Source of the DNA: Variovorax beijingensis
Lineage (GTDB): Bacteria; Pseudomonadota; Gammaproteobacteria; Burkholderiales; Burkholderiaceae_C
Reading direction: 5' to 3'
NCBI RefSeq assembly: GCF_007828835.1
Contig: NZ_VIVL01000002.1
Span: forward strand, 744,001-808,000
DNA length: 64,000 bases
Program-made: the position numbers and the translations under genes
Notes under the pieces: model-generated
Told to the model about the DNA's origin: nothing
The model's database searches: none
Seen by the model: the letters and a program-made list of their open reading frames with translations, nothing else
Shown: piece by piece, positions 17,395 through 26,898 of the stretch
Layout of the letters: each line of letters opens with the position of its first letter
Numbering within the stretch: position 1 is the first letter of the stretch

Positions 17395-18342
17395 ATGCAA
17401 GTAAAGGCGAAAGCCCAAAACAGTGCCCGGAATCGCGCCGTATTGGGGCAGCTCAGCGACATGGACCTGCGCCTGCTCAAGGTGTTCAAGAGCGTGGTCG
17501 ACTGCGGCGGCATGGCGGCGGCCGAGCTGGAGCTGAACATCGGCACCTCCACCGTGAGCCGGCACGTGAAGGACCTGGAAACCCGGCTCGGCCTGGTGCT
17601 GTGCCGGCGCGGCCGGGCGGGTTTCGCGCTCACGGCCGAGGGCCAGCGCGTGTACGACGAGACGCTGCGCCTGCTGGCCTCGGTCGATGCCTTTCGCGGC
17701 AGCATCGACGACATCCACAACCGCATGGGCGGCCAGCTCGACGTGGCGCTGTTCGACAAGACGGCGACCAACCCGAAGGCGCGCATCGGCGAGGCCATTG
17801 CGCGCTTCACGGAGATCGCGCCCGAGGTGAACCTGGCGGTGCACGTGGGCTCGATCAACGCCATCGAGCAGGGGGTGCTCGAAGGCAATTTCCAGATCGG
17901 CATCATTCCGGCGCACCGGGCCTCCAAGAGCCTGGTGTACGCTGACCTGTTCGACGAAATGATGCTGCTGTACTGCGGCAACGGACACCCGCTCTTCGAA
18001 GCCAACAACGCCAAGCTCACCTGGGCCAGGCTGCGCGAGCATCACTTCGCGGGCCTGGGCTACCACTCGCCCAACATGGAGCTGAGCCATCGCGCCAAGC
18101 TGTCGCGCAAGGCCACGGGCTTCGACCAGGAGGCGATCGCGACGCTGATTCTGTCGGGGCGTTTTCTCGGTTTCCTGCCCGACCACTACGCGCAAGTGTT
18201 CGAGCAGCGCGGGCTCATGAAGCCCGTGCTGCCGGCGCGCTTCAGCTACGCATGCCGGTTCGTGAGTTTGCTGCGGCGTTCGCCCAAGCCTTCACGGGCG
18301 GTGCTGGCGTTTCAGGAGTGCCTGGAGAAGGCGCATGCCTGA
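17395..18342 (+). CDS. LysR-family transcriptional regulator
   Basis: 315 residues. The helix-turn-helix is at about 25-85 (GGMAAAELELNIGTSTVSRH), followed by a LysR substrate-binding domain to about 300. There is a 20-residue basic extension before the usual LysR start; an internal ATG at 17461 (MDLRLLKVFK) is an alternative start that would remove it. Divergent from the omega-aminotransferase gene, which it probably regulates in response to the amine or its product. Ligand unknown. Confidence 0.88.
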   Translation: MQVKAKAQNSARNRAVLGQLSDMDLRLLKVFKSVVDCGGMAAAELELNIGTSTVSRHVKDLETRLGLVLCRRGRAGFALTAEGQRVYDETLRLLASVDAFRGSIDDIHNRMGGQLDVALFDKTATNPKARIGEAIARFTEIAPEVNLAVHVGSINAIEQGVLEGNFQIGIIPAHRASKSLVYADLFDEMMLLYCGNGHPLFEANNAKLTWARLREHHFAGLGYHSPNMELSHRAKLSRKATGFDQEAIATLILSGRFLGFLPDHYAQVFEQRGLMKPVLPARFSYACRFVSLLRRSPKPSRAVLAFQECLEKAHA

Positions 18343-18431
18343 ATCCGGGGTGCGATCACGCCGACGGGGTGCCTTCGGAGGGGAGTACCCGGTGGCCTGT
18401 GCACAGCCCCCGAACGGGCCGCTCAATCCGG

Positions 18432-19217
18432 CTAACGCTGCCCGCTGGGCAGCAGCAGATGCTTCGCCCCGATGTGCGCCTCCATCTCGTGCATGTGCGC
18501 CTCGGCGTCGACCATGTGCTCGGCCATCAGCCGGCGCACCTCGTCTGCATCCTCCCGGCGATAGGCCGCCAGCAGCTGCGTGTGATAGTCGACGTTGGCC
18601 TCGCCGAAGTGGTGATGATCCAGCGCCTTCTTGTAGACCACCAGGTCGCGCAGCAGGTCGTTGAGGAAGCGGCACATGAAGGACAGCACCGGATTGGGGC
18701 AGGCCTCGGCCAGCATGGTGTGAAACGCGAGCTCGGCCTCGCGCTGCGTGCGCAGCTCGTCCTCGTTGGTGGGCTCCAGCGTGCAGAGGCGCACGTTGGC
18801 TTCGAGCCGCTCGAAATGTTCGGGCGTCAGCTTGCCCACCACGCTCACGGCCAGTTCCGGCTCCAGCACCTTGCGCAGCTGGTAGATGTGGTGCCCGTCC
18901 AGGTGATGGAAGTGCAGGAAATTGCGCAGCGGCTCCGACGCATGGTCGACCGACACCTGCTGCAGGTAGGCGCCGCCTCCGGGGCCGGTGCGGATGGAAA
19001 CCAGCCCGCGCACCTCCAGCGCCTTCAGCGCCTCGCGCACCGTGCTCTTCGAATAGCCGAAGAGCTCGATCAGTTCCTTTTCGTTCGGCAGGCGGTCGCC
19101 GGGCTGCTTGCGCTCGGCCACGATCCAGCGCTTGACGTCCTCGACGATGACGTCGGAGAGCTTCTGCCGTTTGGCACGGGTGTGTCCAAAGGTCATGGCG
19201 TCCTGCGTCGATTTCAT
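18432..19217 (-). CDS. FadR-subfamily GntR transcriptional regulator
   Basis: 261 residues. A GntR winged helix at about 20-85 (LIELFGYSKSTVREALKALE) is followed by an all-helical FCD domain (about 105-240), which in this family usually binds a metal and an organic acid. The start at 19217 has no clear ribosome binding site; the ATG at 19196 is preceded by AGGA and may be the true start. It is divergent from the Liv-type ABC operon, so it probably represses transporter and hydrolase genes until an inducer is present. Confidence 0.88.
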   Translation of the reverse strand: MKSTQDAMTFGHTRAKRQKLSDVIVEDVKRWIVAERKQPGDRLPNEKELIELFGYSKSTVREALKALEVRGLVSIRTGPGGGAYLQQVSVDHASEPLRNFLHFHHLDGHHIYQLRKVLEPELAVSVVGKLTPEHFERLEANVRLCTLEPTNEDELRTQREAELAFHTMLAEACPNPVLSFMCRFLNDLLRDLVVYKKALDHHHFGEANVDYHTQLLAAYRREDADEVRRLMAEHMVDAEAHMHEMEAHIGAKHLLLPSGQR

Positions 19218-19403
19218 GCGTAAAGGGTCATTTCGGGGTGATGAGGGGCTCTGAGCAGGTATCGGGCCCGGGCCTGCCGGATTTTGGCACGGGCATTGCT
19301 AGCGGGTTTTTACCAGCATATTAATCCTATTTATCCGCTTAAATTCGTTGCCAATCTCAGGCAGCCCTTTCTCTTACCTCCCATCCCACGTCCGGAGAAT
19401 TCC
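19218..19403. promoter_or_regulatory. Divergent control region of the ABC/amidohydrolase operon
   Basis: 186 bases. A good sigma-70-type promoter reads toward the ABC operon: -35 TTGCTA at 19296-19301, 17-base spacer, -10 TATTAA at 19319-19324. Inside the spacer, GGTTTTTACC (19304-19313) is an imperfect dyad of the GGT...ACC kind bound by FadR-type regulators, so repression by the divergent GntR protein is plausible. The binding-protein gene has GGAG 7-8 bases before its ATG. Confidence 0.6.
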
Positions 19404-20609
19404 ATGCAACGCAGACACCTTCTTCAGCTCGCCGCCCTGTCGGCCGCTCCCGCTTCCCTGCTGGCCGGCCGCGCCGCCTTCGCCCAATCGGCCGATGCGA
19501 TCCGTTTCGGCTGCCCGGTGCCGATGTCGGGCGCCTTTGCGGCCAATGGCAAGTTCGCCGACCTGGGCATGAAGTTGGCCATCGAGCAGTACGGCAGCGT
19601 GCTCAAGCGGCCCCTGGCCTACACGGTGCTCGACACCGAGGGCAAGCCGGCCACCGCGGTTCGCAAGGTGCAGGAAGCCTCGCAGCAGCAGGGCGCCAAG
19701 TTCTTCGCGGGCGGCATCCTGTCGTCGGAAGCGCTGGCCATGGGCAAGGAGGCCGAGAAGGCCGGCGGCATCTTCATCACCACTGCGGGTGCCGACGAGA
19801 TCACGGGCAAGGACTGCAACCCCGCCACCTTCCGCTGGTCGGTGCCCACCTTCGGCGCCATCGAGCAGACGGTGCGCCCGCTGATCGCCTCGATGCCGAA
19901 GGCCAAGCGCTGGTACACCATCACGCCGCAGTACGTGTTCGGCGAAGGCCTCCTGGGCGCGGCGAAGAACATCTTCCAGGAGAAGGGCATCGAGCACGTG
20001 GGCAACAGCTACCACTCGCTCAACGAGAAGGAGTTCAGCGGCTATCTCACCAACGCCATGGCCGCCAAGCCCGACGTGTTGCTGCTGCTGAATTTCGGCG
20101 CGCAGTCGTCGGCCGCGCTGCGCCAGGCGGTGAGCTTCGGCATGCACAAGAACATGACGATCCTCATGGCCTGGGCCTCGGGCCTGGAGCAGTTCGATGA
20201 GCTGGGCGCGGACCTGTGCGATGGCGTCTACTTCGGCGCGCAGTACTGGCACACGGCCGACACCCCCCTCAACAAGGACCTGGTGAAGCTCACGGCCGAC
20301 AAGCTCAAGATCGTGCCCAACTACAGCCTCGCGGGCTCGTATGTCTGCACCAAGATCCTGATCGACGGCATCGTGAAGGCGGGCACGGTGGACCAGAAGG
20401 CCGTGATCGCGGCGCTCGAAGGCATGAAGTACGAAGGGCTCACGGGCACGGAAGAAATCCGCAAGGCCGACCACCAGGTCGTCAAGGACTACTACCTGCT
20501 CAAGGGCAAGGCCAAGTCGAAGATGAAGAACGTGGCGGATTATGTGGACGTGGTGAGTTCGGGCAAGTCCTTCCTTGCCGTCGACAAGACCGGCTGCAAA
20601 TTGGGCTAA
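19404..20609 (+). CDS. Branched-chain amino acid-type ABC transporter substrate-binding protein
   Basis: 401 residues. Signal peptide at 1-27 or so (MQRRHLLQLAALSAAPASLL, cleavage after AFA), then a type I periplasmic-binding fold of the LivJ/UrtA/amide-binding group. The ligand could be an amino acid, amide, urea derivative or peptide. It is the first gene of an operon with two permeases, two ATPases, an M20 amidohydrolase and an M81 protein, so the ligand is probably what those enzymes cleave. The structured repeat copy 2 lies just after it, before the permease gene. Confidence 0.9.
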   Translation: MQRRHLLQLAALSAAPASLLAGRAAFAQSADAIRFGCPVPMSGAFAANGKFADLGMKLAIEQYGSVLKRPLAYTVLDTEGKPATAVRKVQEASQQQGAKFFAGGILSSEALAMGKEAEKAGGIFITTAGADEITGKDCNPATFRWSVPTFGAIEQTVRPLIASMPKAKRWYTITPQYVFGEGLLGAAKNIFQEKGIEHVGNSYHSLNEKEFSGYLTNAMAAKPDVLLLLNFGAQSSAALRQAVSFGMHKNMTILMAWASGLEQFDELGADLCDGVYFGAQYWHTADTPLNKDLVKLTADKLKIVPNYSLAGSYVCTKILIDGIVKAGTVDQKAVIAALEGMKYEGLTGTEEIRKADHQVVKDYYLLKGKAKSKMKNVADYVDVVSSGKSFLAVDKTGCKLG

Positions 20610-20623
20610 CCCCCAGGCTTGCC

Positions 20624-20696
20624 CACTGCGTGTGGCCTCCAACCCCCTTGCAGGGGGCAACACCTGCGGCCCGGCAAAGCCGGTTCCGCGGTGTTC
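20624..20696 (+). repeat. Structured intergenic repeat, copy 2
   Basis: Near-identical to copy 1 at 13197-13267. It holds CCCCCT-TGC-AGGGGG (20643-20657) and the same compound palindrome from AACACC (20659) to GGTGTT (20690-20695). It sits inside an operon, between the binding-protein gene and the first permease gene, where it could stabilise the upstream mRNA or reduce read-through so that more binding protein than permease is made. Confidence 0.75.
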
Positions 20697-20735
20697 CTGG
20701 AAGGGAGGAGGGCCGCGCCACCACTACTCACCCCT

Positions 20736-21596
20736 ATGACCGTCTACCTGCTCCAGACCATCAACGGAATCGGCATCGGCATGCTGTATTTCCTGCTGGC
20801 CGTTGGCTTGTCCATCGTGTTCGGCCTGCTGCGCTTCGTGAATTTCGCGCACGGGGCCTTCTATCTGCTGGGCGCCTACCTGTGCTTCCAGGCCATGCAG
20901 TGGGGGCTCGACTTCTGGGCCGCACTGGTGCTGGTGCCCTTGTTCGTGGGTGCGCTCGGCTGGCTGGCCGAGAAGCTGCTGCTGCGCCGCGTGTATGCCA
21001 AGGCGCACGAGTTCCACATCCTCGTGACCGTGGGGCTTGCGCTCGCGGTGCAGGAGATCGTCATCGTGTTCTGGGGGCCGCTCGGCAACAGCGTGGCGAC
21101 GCCCGACCTGCTGCAGGGCGTGGTGATGTGGGGCAGCTTCATCTATCCCAAGTACCGGCTGTTCGTGATCGGCTTCACCGCCGTGCTGGCGGTGCTGCTG
21201 TGGTGGGTGCTCGAGGGCACGCGCCTGGGCAGTGCGGTGCGCGCGGGCAGCGAATCGACCGAGATGGTGTCGCTGCTCGGCATCAACGTGTTCCGCGTGT
21301 TCAGCCTGGTGTTCGCGCTGGGCGCGGCCACCGCGGCACTGGCGGGCGTGCTGGCCGCGCCGATCCGCGGCGCGGAGCCCTTCATGGGTGTGGAGGCACT
21401 CGGCGTCGCTTTCGTGGTGGTGGTGATCGGCGGGCTCGGCAGCTTCGGCGGCGCGCTGGTCGGCGGCCTCTTGATCGGCATCGTGCAGAGCCTCATGAGC
21501 ACCATCTGGCCGCCGGGCGCGAGCCTGATGATCTACATCGCGATGGCAGCCGTGCTGCTGCTGCGCCCGCATGGCCTGCTCGGCCGCAGAGGATGA
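20736..21596 (+). CDS. Branched-chain amino acid-type ABC permease (LivH family)
   Basis: 286 residues with about eight hydrophobic segments and the LivH pattern of conserved glycines, including GLSIVFGLLRFVNFAHGAFY near the N-terminus and GGLGSFGGALVGGLLIG near the C-terminus. It forms the membrane channel together with the LivM-type subunit encoded next. The ATG at 20736 is chosen because it starts the typical family N-terminus; an upstream extension would translate the repeat element. Stop overlaps the next start by 4 nt. Confidence 0.92.
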   Translation: MTVYLLQTINGIGIGMLYFLLAVGLSIVFGLLRFVNFAHGAFYLLGAYLCFQAMQWGLDFWAALVLVPLFVGALGWLAEKLLLRRVYAKAHEFHILVTVGLALAVQEIVIVFWGPLGNSVATPDLLQGVVMWGSFIYPKYRLFVIGFTAVLAVLLWWVLEGTRLGSAVRAGSESTEMVSLLGINVFRVFSLVFALGAATAALAGVLAAPIRGAEPFMGVEALGVAFVVVVIGGLGSFGGALVGGLLIGIVQSLMSTIWPPGASLMIYIAMAAVLLLRPHGLLGRRG

Positions 21597-22567
21597 ACGT
21601 CGCCATGACCAAGAAAACCACGTTCCTGCTGGCGCTCGTCGTCGCACTGGGCCTGCCGCTGGTGCTGCGCTCGGGTTCGCTCGCGAGCGAAGTGCTCATC
21701 TACGCGCTCGCCGCCCTGGGCTGCAACCTGCTGCTGGGCTACACGGGGCTGCTGTCGTTCGGGCAGGGCATCTTCTTCGGGCTGGGCAGCTACACCATCG
21801 CGATCCTGCTCACGCGGCTTTCGCTGCCGATGCCGCTCGCCTTGCTTGCGGCCATCGCCATGGGCGCGCTTGGTGCGGCGGTGGTCGGCTGGGTCGCGAT
21901 CCGCCAGCGCGGCACCTACTTCGTGATGCTGACCCTGGCCTTCGCGCAGATGTTCTATTTCGTGGCCTACACCGCTTCGGGGCTCACGGGCGGCGACAAC
22001 GGGCTGCTCGACGTGCCGCGCCCCGCCTTCATGGACACGCCCTGGAAGTACTACGCCTTCGTGGCCGTGATGTTCCTCATCGCCTTCGGCCTGCTGCTGC
22101 GCGTGACCGATTCGGTCTTCGGCCGCACGCTGCTGGCCATCCGCGACAACGAGGACCGCGCCGCCGCGGTGGGCTACGACCTCAAGCGCTTCAAGCTGCT
22201 GGCCTTCGTGATCTCGGGCGCCGTCACCGGCCTGGCGGGCGGCTTGCACGCCATGATGACCGGCATCGCGCCGCTGTCGAATGCCGAGTACCACACGAGC
22301 GAGATGATCCTGGTCATCACCGTGATCGGCGGCACCGGCAACCTGTTTGCCTCGGTGCTGGGCTCGGCCTTCTATGTGCTGCTGGCCGATTGGCTCTCCA
22401 CGCTGTGGCCGCGCTGGCTGCTGTTGCTGGGGCTGATGTTGATTGCGGTGAGCATCGGCATGCAGCGCGGCCTCTGGGGCCTGGGAGAAAGCGCATGGCG
22501 CCGCGTGTTCCGCAAGGCGCCGCCTTCCGCGCCGGCCGTGCCCGGCGCGCGGGGAGAAAAAGCATGA
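21593..22567 (+). CDS. Branched-chain amino acid-type ABC permease (LivM family)
   Basis: 324 residues, about nine or ten hydrophobic segments. The LivM signature LGYTGLLSFGQGIFFGLGSY is at about residues 47-66, and the cytoplasmic loop with AIRDNEDRAAAVGYD (coupling to the ATPases) is near 182-196. It overlaps the LivH-type gene and the LivG-type ATPase gene by 4 nt each. Its C-terminal tail is basic and Pro/Ala-rich. Confidence 0.92.
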   Translation: MNVAMTKKTTFLLALVVALGLPLVLRSGSLASEVLIYALAALGCNLLLGYTGLLSFGQGIFFGLGSYTIAILLTRLSLPMPLALLAAIAMGALGAAVVGWVAIRQRGTYFVMLTLAFAQMFYFVAYTASGLTGGDNGLLDVPRPAFMDTPWKYYAFVAVMFLIAFGLLLRVTDSVFGRTLLAIRDNEDRAAAVGYDLKRFKLLAFVISGAVTGLAGGLHAMMTGIAPLSNAEYHTSEMILVITVIGGTGNLFASVLGSAFYVLLADWLSTLWPRWLLLLGLMLIAVSIGMQRGLWGLGESAWRRVFRKAPPSAPAVPGARGEKA

Positions 22568-23330
22568 CGCAACCCATCCTCATCGAAGCCATCGGCGTCA
22601 CCAAGCACTACGGCAAGTTCGCCGCGCTCGGCGGGGTCGACCTGAAGATCAAGCGCAACACCGTGCACTCGGTGATCGGGCCGAACGGCGCCGGCAAGAC
22701 CACGCTGTTCCACATGCTCACGGGCACCGGCACCACCACGGGCGGCCGCATCCTGTTCGACGGCCACGACGTGACGCACGAGCCCGACCACAAGCGCGTG
22801 CAGCGGGGCATGGCGCGTTCGTTCCAGGTGACCAGCCTGTTCGCGAGTCTTCCGGTGCGCGAGAACCTGCGCGTGGCGGCGCAGGGCATCGCGCCGCGCC
22901 AGGCCATGAACTGCTGGCGCACACCGGTCGGCGAGCGCGCTTGCGCCGAGACGGTGGCCGAGGTGCTGGAACGCGTGGGCCTGCAACGGCTGGCCGACGT
23001 GCCGGCGAGCGAGCTGTCGCACGGGCAGCAGCGCCGCCTGGAGGTGGGCATGGCGCTCGCCGCGAAACCCAAGGCCATCTTCCTGGACGAGCCGACCTCG
23101 GGCATGGGCATCGACGACCTCGACGACATGAAGCGGCTGATCCGCGGCCTGCGCGATGCGCACACCGTGGTGCTGATCGAGCACAACATGAACATCGTGA
23201 TGGACATTTCCGACACCGTCACCGTGATGCAGCTGGGCCGCGTGCTGGCCGAAGGGCTGCCGGGCGACATCCGGTCCGATGCGCGCGTGCGCACGGCCTA
23301 CCTGGGCAACATGATCACAGGCGGCAAGGC

Positions 23331-23334
<4 letters not shown>
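22564..23334 (+). CDS. ABC transporter ATP-binding protein (LivG family)
   Basis: 256 residues. Walker A GPNGAGKTT at 39-47, signature ELSHGQQRR, Walker B/D-loop FLDEPTSGMG and the switch His in LIEHNM. The C-terminal extension with HNMNIVMDISDTVTVMQLG is typical of LivG. One of the two ATPases that energise the operon's importer. It overlaps both neighbours by 4 nt. Confidence 0.93.
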
Positions 23335-24044
<710 letters not shown>

Positions 24045-24078
24045 GGCTTCGCGCATTCCTTCTTCTTTTTGCAAAGCC

Positions 24079-25335
24079 ATGAACTCAACCACCCAACTGC
24101 GCATCAACGGCGACCGTCTCTGGAGCTCGCTGATGGAACTGGCGAAGCTCGGCGCCACCGAGAAGGGCGGCGTCTGCCGCATCGCGCTGACCGAACTCGA
24201 CCGCCAGGGCCGCGATCTCTTCAGCCGCTGGGCGCGCGAAGCCGGCTGCGAGGTGCGCGTCGACCGGATCGGCAACATCTTTGCGCGCCGCGCCGGCCGC
24301 GACAACACGCGCCCGCCGGTGGTCACCGGCAGCCACATCGACACCCAGCCCACGGGCGGCAAGTTCGATGGCAACTATGGCGTGCTGGCCGGGCTGGAAG
24401 TGATCCGCAGCCTCAACGATGCCAAGGTCGTCACCGAGGCACCGCTGGAGATTGCCGTGTGGACCAACGAGGAGGGCTCGCGCTTCGTGCCCGTGATGAT
24501 GGGCTCGGGCGTGTTCGCCGATGCCTTCACGCTCGAGCATGCGCTGGCGCAGCGCGACAACGACGGCATCAGCGTGGCCGAGGCGCTGGCTTCCATCGGC
24601 TATGCGGGCAGCGCGCCGGCGTCGGCCGCAGCATCGCCCGTGGGTGCGTATTTCGAGGCGCACATCGAGCAGGGGCCGGTGCTCGAGGCCAACGAGCGCG
24701 TGATCGGCGTGGTCGAGGGCGCGCTCGGCCAGCGCTGGTACGACGTGGTGCTGCAGGGCATGGAAGCGCATGCCGGCCCCACGCCCATGGAGCTGCGCAA
24801 GGACGCGCTGCTCGCGGCCTCCGAACTGGTGATCGAGGTCAACCGCATCGCGCTGGCCCATGCGCCGCATGCGCGCGGCACCGTGGGCTGGATCGACAAC
24901 TATCCGAATTCGCGCAACGTGATCCCGGGCCGCGTGAAGCTCAGCGTCGACCTGCGCGCGGCCGACGACGTGGTGCTGTCGGCCATGGACGCCGAGCTGA
25001 AAGAGGCGGTGCAGCGCATCGCCGCCAAGGGCAAGGTCGAGGCAACGGTGGAGCAGGTCGTCTACTTCCCCCCGCAGCCTTTCACGCCCGCGCTGGTGTC
25101 GGCCATTCGAGAGGCCGCGCAGGCGCAGGGCATGACCTGGATGAACGTGATCAGCGGCGCGGGCCACGATGCGGTCTACCTCGCGCGCGTGTGTCCCACG
25201 GCCATGATCTTCGTGCCCTGCCTCGATGGCATCAGCCACAACGAGATCGAGGATGCGCAGCCCGGCCATCTCGAGGCCGGCTGCAATGTGCTGCTGCAGG
25301 CGATGCTGCAAAGCGCGGGAGTCGCGTCGTCATGA
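24079..25335 (+). CDS. M20-family amidohydrolase (N-carbamoyl-amino acid hydrolase/allantoate amidohydrolase group)
   Basis: 418 residues, the usual size. Binuclear metal ligands of the family are visible: H86 in GSHIDTQ, D97 in GGKFDGNYG, E131/E132 in TNEEG, H195 in AHIEQG, and a final His in GISHNE near 388. These enzymes hydrolyse N-carbamoyl amino acids, allantoate, ureidoglycolate or similar linear amides, releasing ammonia and CO2 in some cases. Adjacent transporter genes suggest it acts on imported substrate. Which compound is used cannot be read from the sequence. Stop overlaps the M81 gene by 4 nt. Confidence 0.88.
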   Translation: MNSTTQLRINGDRLWSSLMELAKLGATEKGGVCRIALTELDRQGRDLFSRWAREAGCEVRVDRIGNIFARRAGRDNTRPPVVTGSHIDTQPTGGKFDGNYGVLAGLEVIRSLNDAKVVTEAPLEIAVWTNEEGSRFVPVMMGSGVFADAFTLEHALAQRDNDGISVAEALASIGYAGSAPASAAASPVGAYFEAHIEQGPVLEANERVIGVVEGALGQRWYDVVLQGMEAHAGPTPMELRKDALLAASELVIEVNRIALAHAPHARGTVGWIDNYPNSRNVIPGRVKLSVDLRAADDVVLSAMDAELKEAVQRIAAKGKVEATVEQVVYFPPQPFTPALVSAIREAAQAQGMTWMNVISGAGHDAVYLARVCPTAMIFVPCLDGISHNEIEDAQPGHLEAGCNVLLQAMLQSAGVASS

Positions 25336-26804
25336 AGGTGCTGATTGCGCGGCTCAACCACGAGACCAACACCTTCTCGCCGGTGCCCACGCCGCTCGCG
25401 GCCTTCGGCCCTGACGGCCCGACGTTCGGCGAGCAGGCCTATCGCGACAACAAGGGCATGCGCACCGCGATGTCCGCCTTCATCGACCTGGCCGAGCAGG
25501 CCGGCGCCACGCTGGTCACGCCGGTGTCGGCCTCGGCCAATCCGAGCGGGCCGGTCGATGCCGCAGCCTACACCACGCTCACGCAGTGCATCGTCGATTC
25601 GGCGCCGGGCTGCGACGCGATCCTGCTCGACCTGCACGGCGCGATGGTGGCGCAGAACAGCGTGGACGGCGAAGGCGACCTGCTCGTGCGGCTGCGTGCC
25701 GCGGCGCCCGGCGTGCCCATTGGCGTGGCGCTCGACCTGCATGCCAACGTCACGCCCGCGATGGTCGGCAATGCCGATGTGATCGTCGGCTTCAAGACTT
25801 ATCCGCACGTCGATATGTACGAAACCGGCGAGCATGCCGGCCGCCTGCTGTTCGACCTGCTCGCGGGGCGCAGCAGGCCGGCGATGCGCTGGCACCCGCT
25901 GCCGCTGATGGCGCACACGCTGCGCAGCGCCTCGTTCACCGGCGCGATGCAGCGCGCCATCGAGGCGGCGCGCGCGGCCGAAGCATCGGAGTCGCTTGCG
26001 GCGTCGATCTTTGCCGGCTTCTCGCTGTCGGACATCGAGGCACCCTGCATGAGCGTGGTGGTGGTCGATGCCGAATCGCCCGAGCGCGCGCAGGCCACGG
26101 CCGACCGGATCGCCAGGCAGATGTGGGACGAGCGCGAGGCGTTCATCTACCGCAGCGAGCCGCTGGCCGAGTCGATCGCGCGGGCCAAGGCCATCGCCGG
26201 CGGCGCGACGCGCCCGGTGCTGCTGCTCGACCATGGCGACAACTGCATGTCGGGCGGCAGCTGCGACACCATGGACGTGCTGCAGGAGGCGCTGGCGCAG
26301 GGGCTCGACGGCATCGGCGTGGGGCCGCTGTGCGACCCCGAGGCGGTGGCCGCGCTGGTTGCGGCGGGCGAGGGCGCCAAGGTGACAGTGGCGCTCGGCA
26401 ACAAGGTGTCGCTGGCAGGCATCGGCCTGTCGAAGAAGCCCGTGACGCTGACCGGCACGGTTCGCACCATCGGCAACGGCGAATACGTGATCACCGGCCC
26501 CACCTACACCGGCCAGCGCAGCAGCATGGGCCGCACGGTGCTGTTCGACATCGGGCCGGCGCGCATCGTGGTGACCGAGCGCACGCAGGAGCCCTGGGAC
26601 ATCGGCGTGTTCGAATGCGCGGGGCTCGATCCGCGCAAGGAACGTTTTTTGCTGCTCAAGTCGCGCATGTACTGCCGGCCGGTGTTCGAGCCGCTTTCCG
26701 CCGCGCTAATCGAGTGCGACAGCCCGGGCGTGACCAGTTCGGACTACGGCCTGTTCCCGTTTTCCCGGGTCCGCAGGCCGGTGTTTCCACTCGACGCGAT
26801 CTGA
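25332..26804 (+). CDS. M81-family metallopeptidase (MlrC-like)
   Basis: 490 residues. The start MKVLIARLNHETNTFSP and the motifs LDLHGAM, LDLHANVT and YPHVDMYETGEHA are hallmarks of the MlrC family, named for the last enzyme of microcystin breakdown; the conserved His and Asp residues bind zinc. Members of unknown specificity are common beside ABC transporters and M20 hydrolases in Variovorax-like bacteria. Here it is the last gene of the operon, with a 4 nt overlap, so it probably acts on the same compound as the M20 enzyme or on its product. Confidence 0.88.
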   Translation: MKVLIARLNHETNTFSPVPTPLAAFGPDGPTFGEQAYRDNKGMRTAMSAFIDLAEQAGATLVTPVSASANPSGPVDAAAYTTLTQCIVDSAPGCDAILLDLHGAMVAQNSVDGEGDLLVRLRAAAPGVPIGVALDLHANVTPAMVGNADVIVGFKTYPHVDMYETGEHAGRLLFDLLAGRSRPAMRWHPLPLMAHTLRSASFTGAMQRAIEAARAAEASESLAASIFAGFSLSDIEAPCMSVVVVDAESPERAQATADRIARQMWDEREAFIYRSEPLAESIARAKAIAGGATRPVLLLDHGDNCMSGGSCDTMDVLQEALAQGLDGIGVGPLCDPEAVAALVAAGEGAKVTVALGNKVSLAGIGLSKKPVTLTGTVRTIGNGEYVITGPTYTGQRSSMGRTVLFDIGPARIVVTERTQEPWDIGVFECAGLDPRKERFLLLKSRMYCRPVFEPLSAALIECDSPGVTSSDYGLFPFSRVRRPVFPLDAI

Positions 26805-26821
26805 ACCGAAGGTGGCGGGTC

Positions 26822-26847
26822 TACCTATGCAAAAAATTGCATAGGTA
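26822..26847. promoter_or_regulatory. Perfect palindrome upstream of tupB, probable operator
   Basis: TACCTATGCAA (26822-26832) and TTGCATAGGTA (26837-26847) form an 11-bp perfect inverted repeat with a four-A spacer. There is no T-run, so it is not a typical terminator. It lies 52 bases before the tupB start, a usual operator position. A candidate ligand-sensing partner is the ModE-like regulator encoded at 14753-15865. GGAG followed by a possible hairpin with TACTCC (26851-26872) follows it. Confidence 0.6.
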
Positions 26848-26898
26848 ATTGGAGGTACACCCCGATACTCCGGCGCTTCCATCCATGAAGCCCACCGC

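Noticed and set aside
18343..18431. Possible third copy of the structured repeat between the LysR and GntR genes
   Set aside because: The sequence is GC-rich with some short dyads but does not share the CCCCCT/AGGGGG and AACACC/GGTGTT elements.
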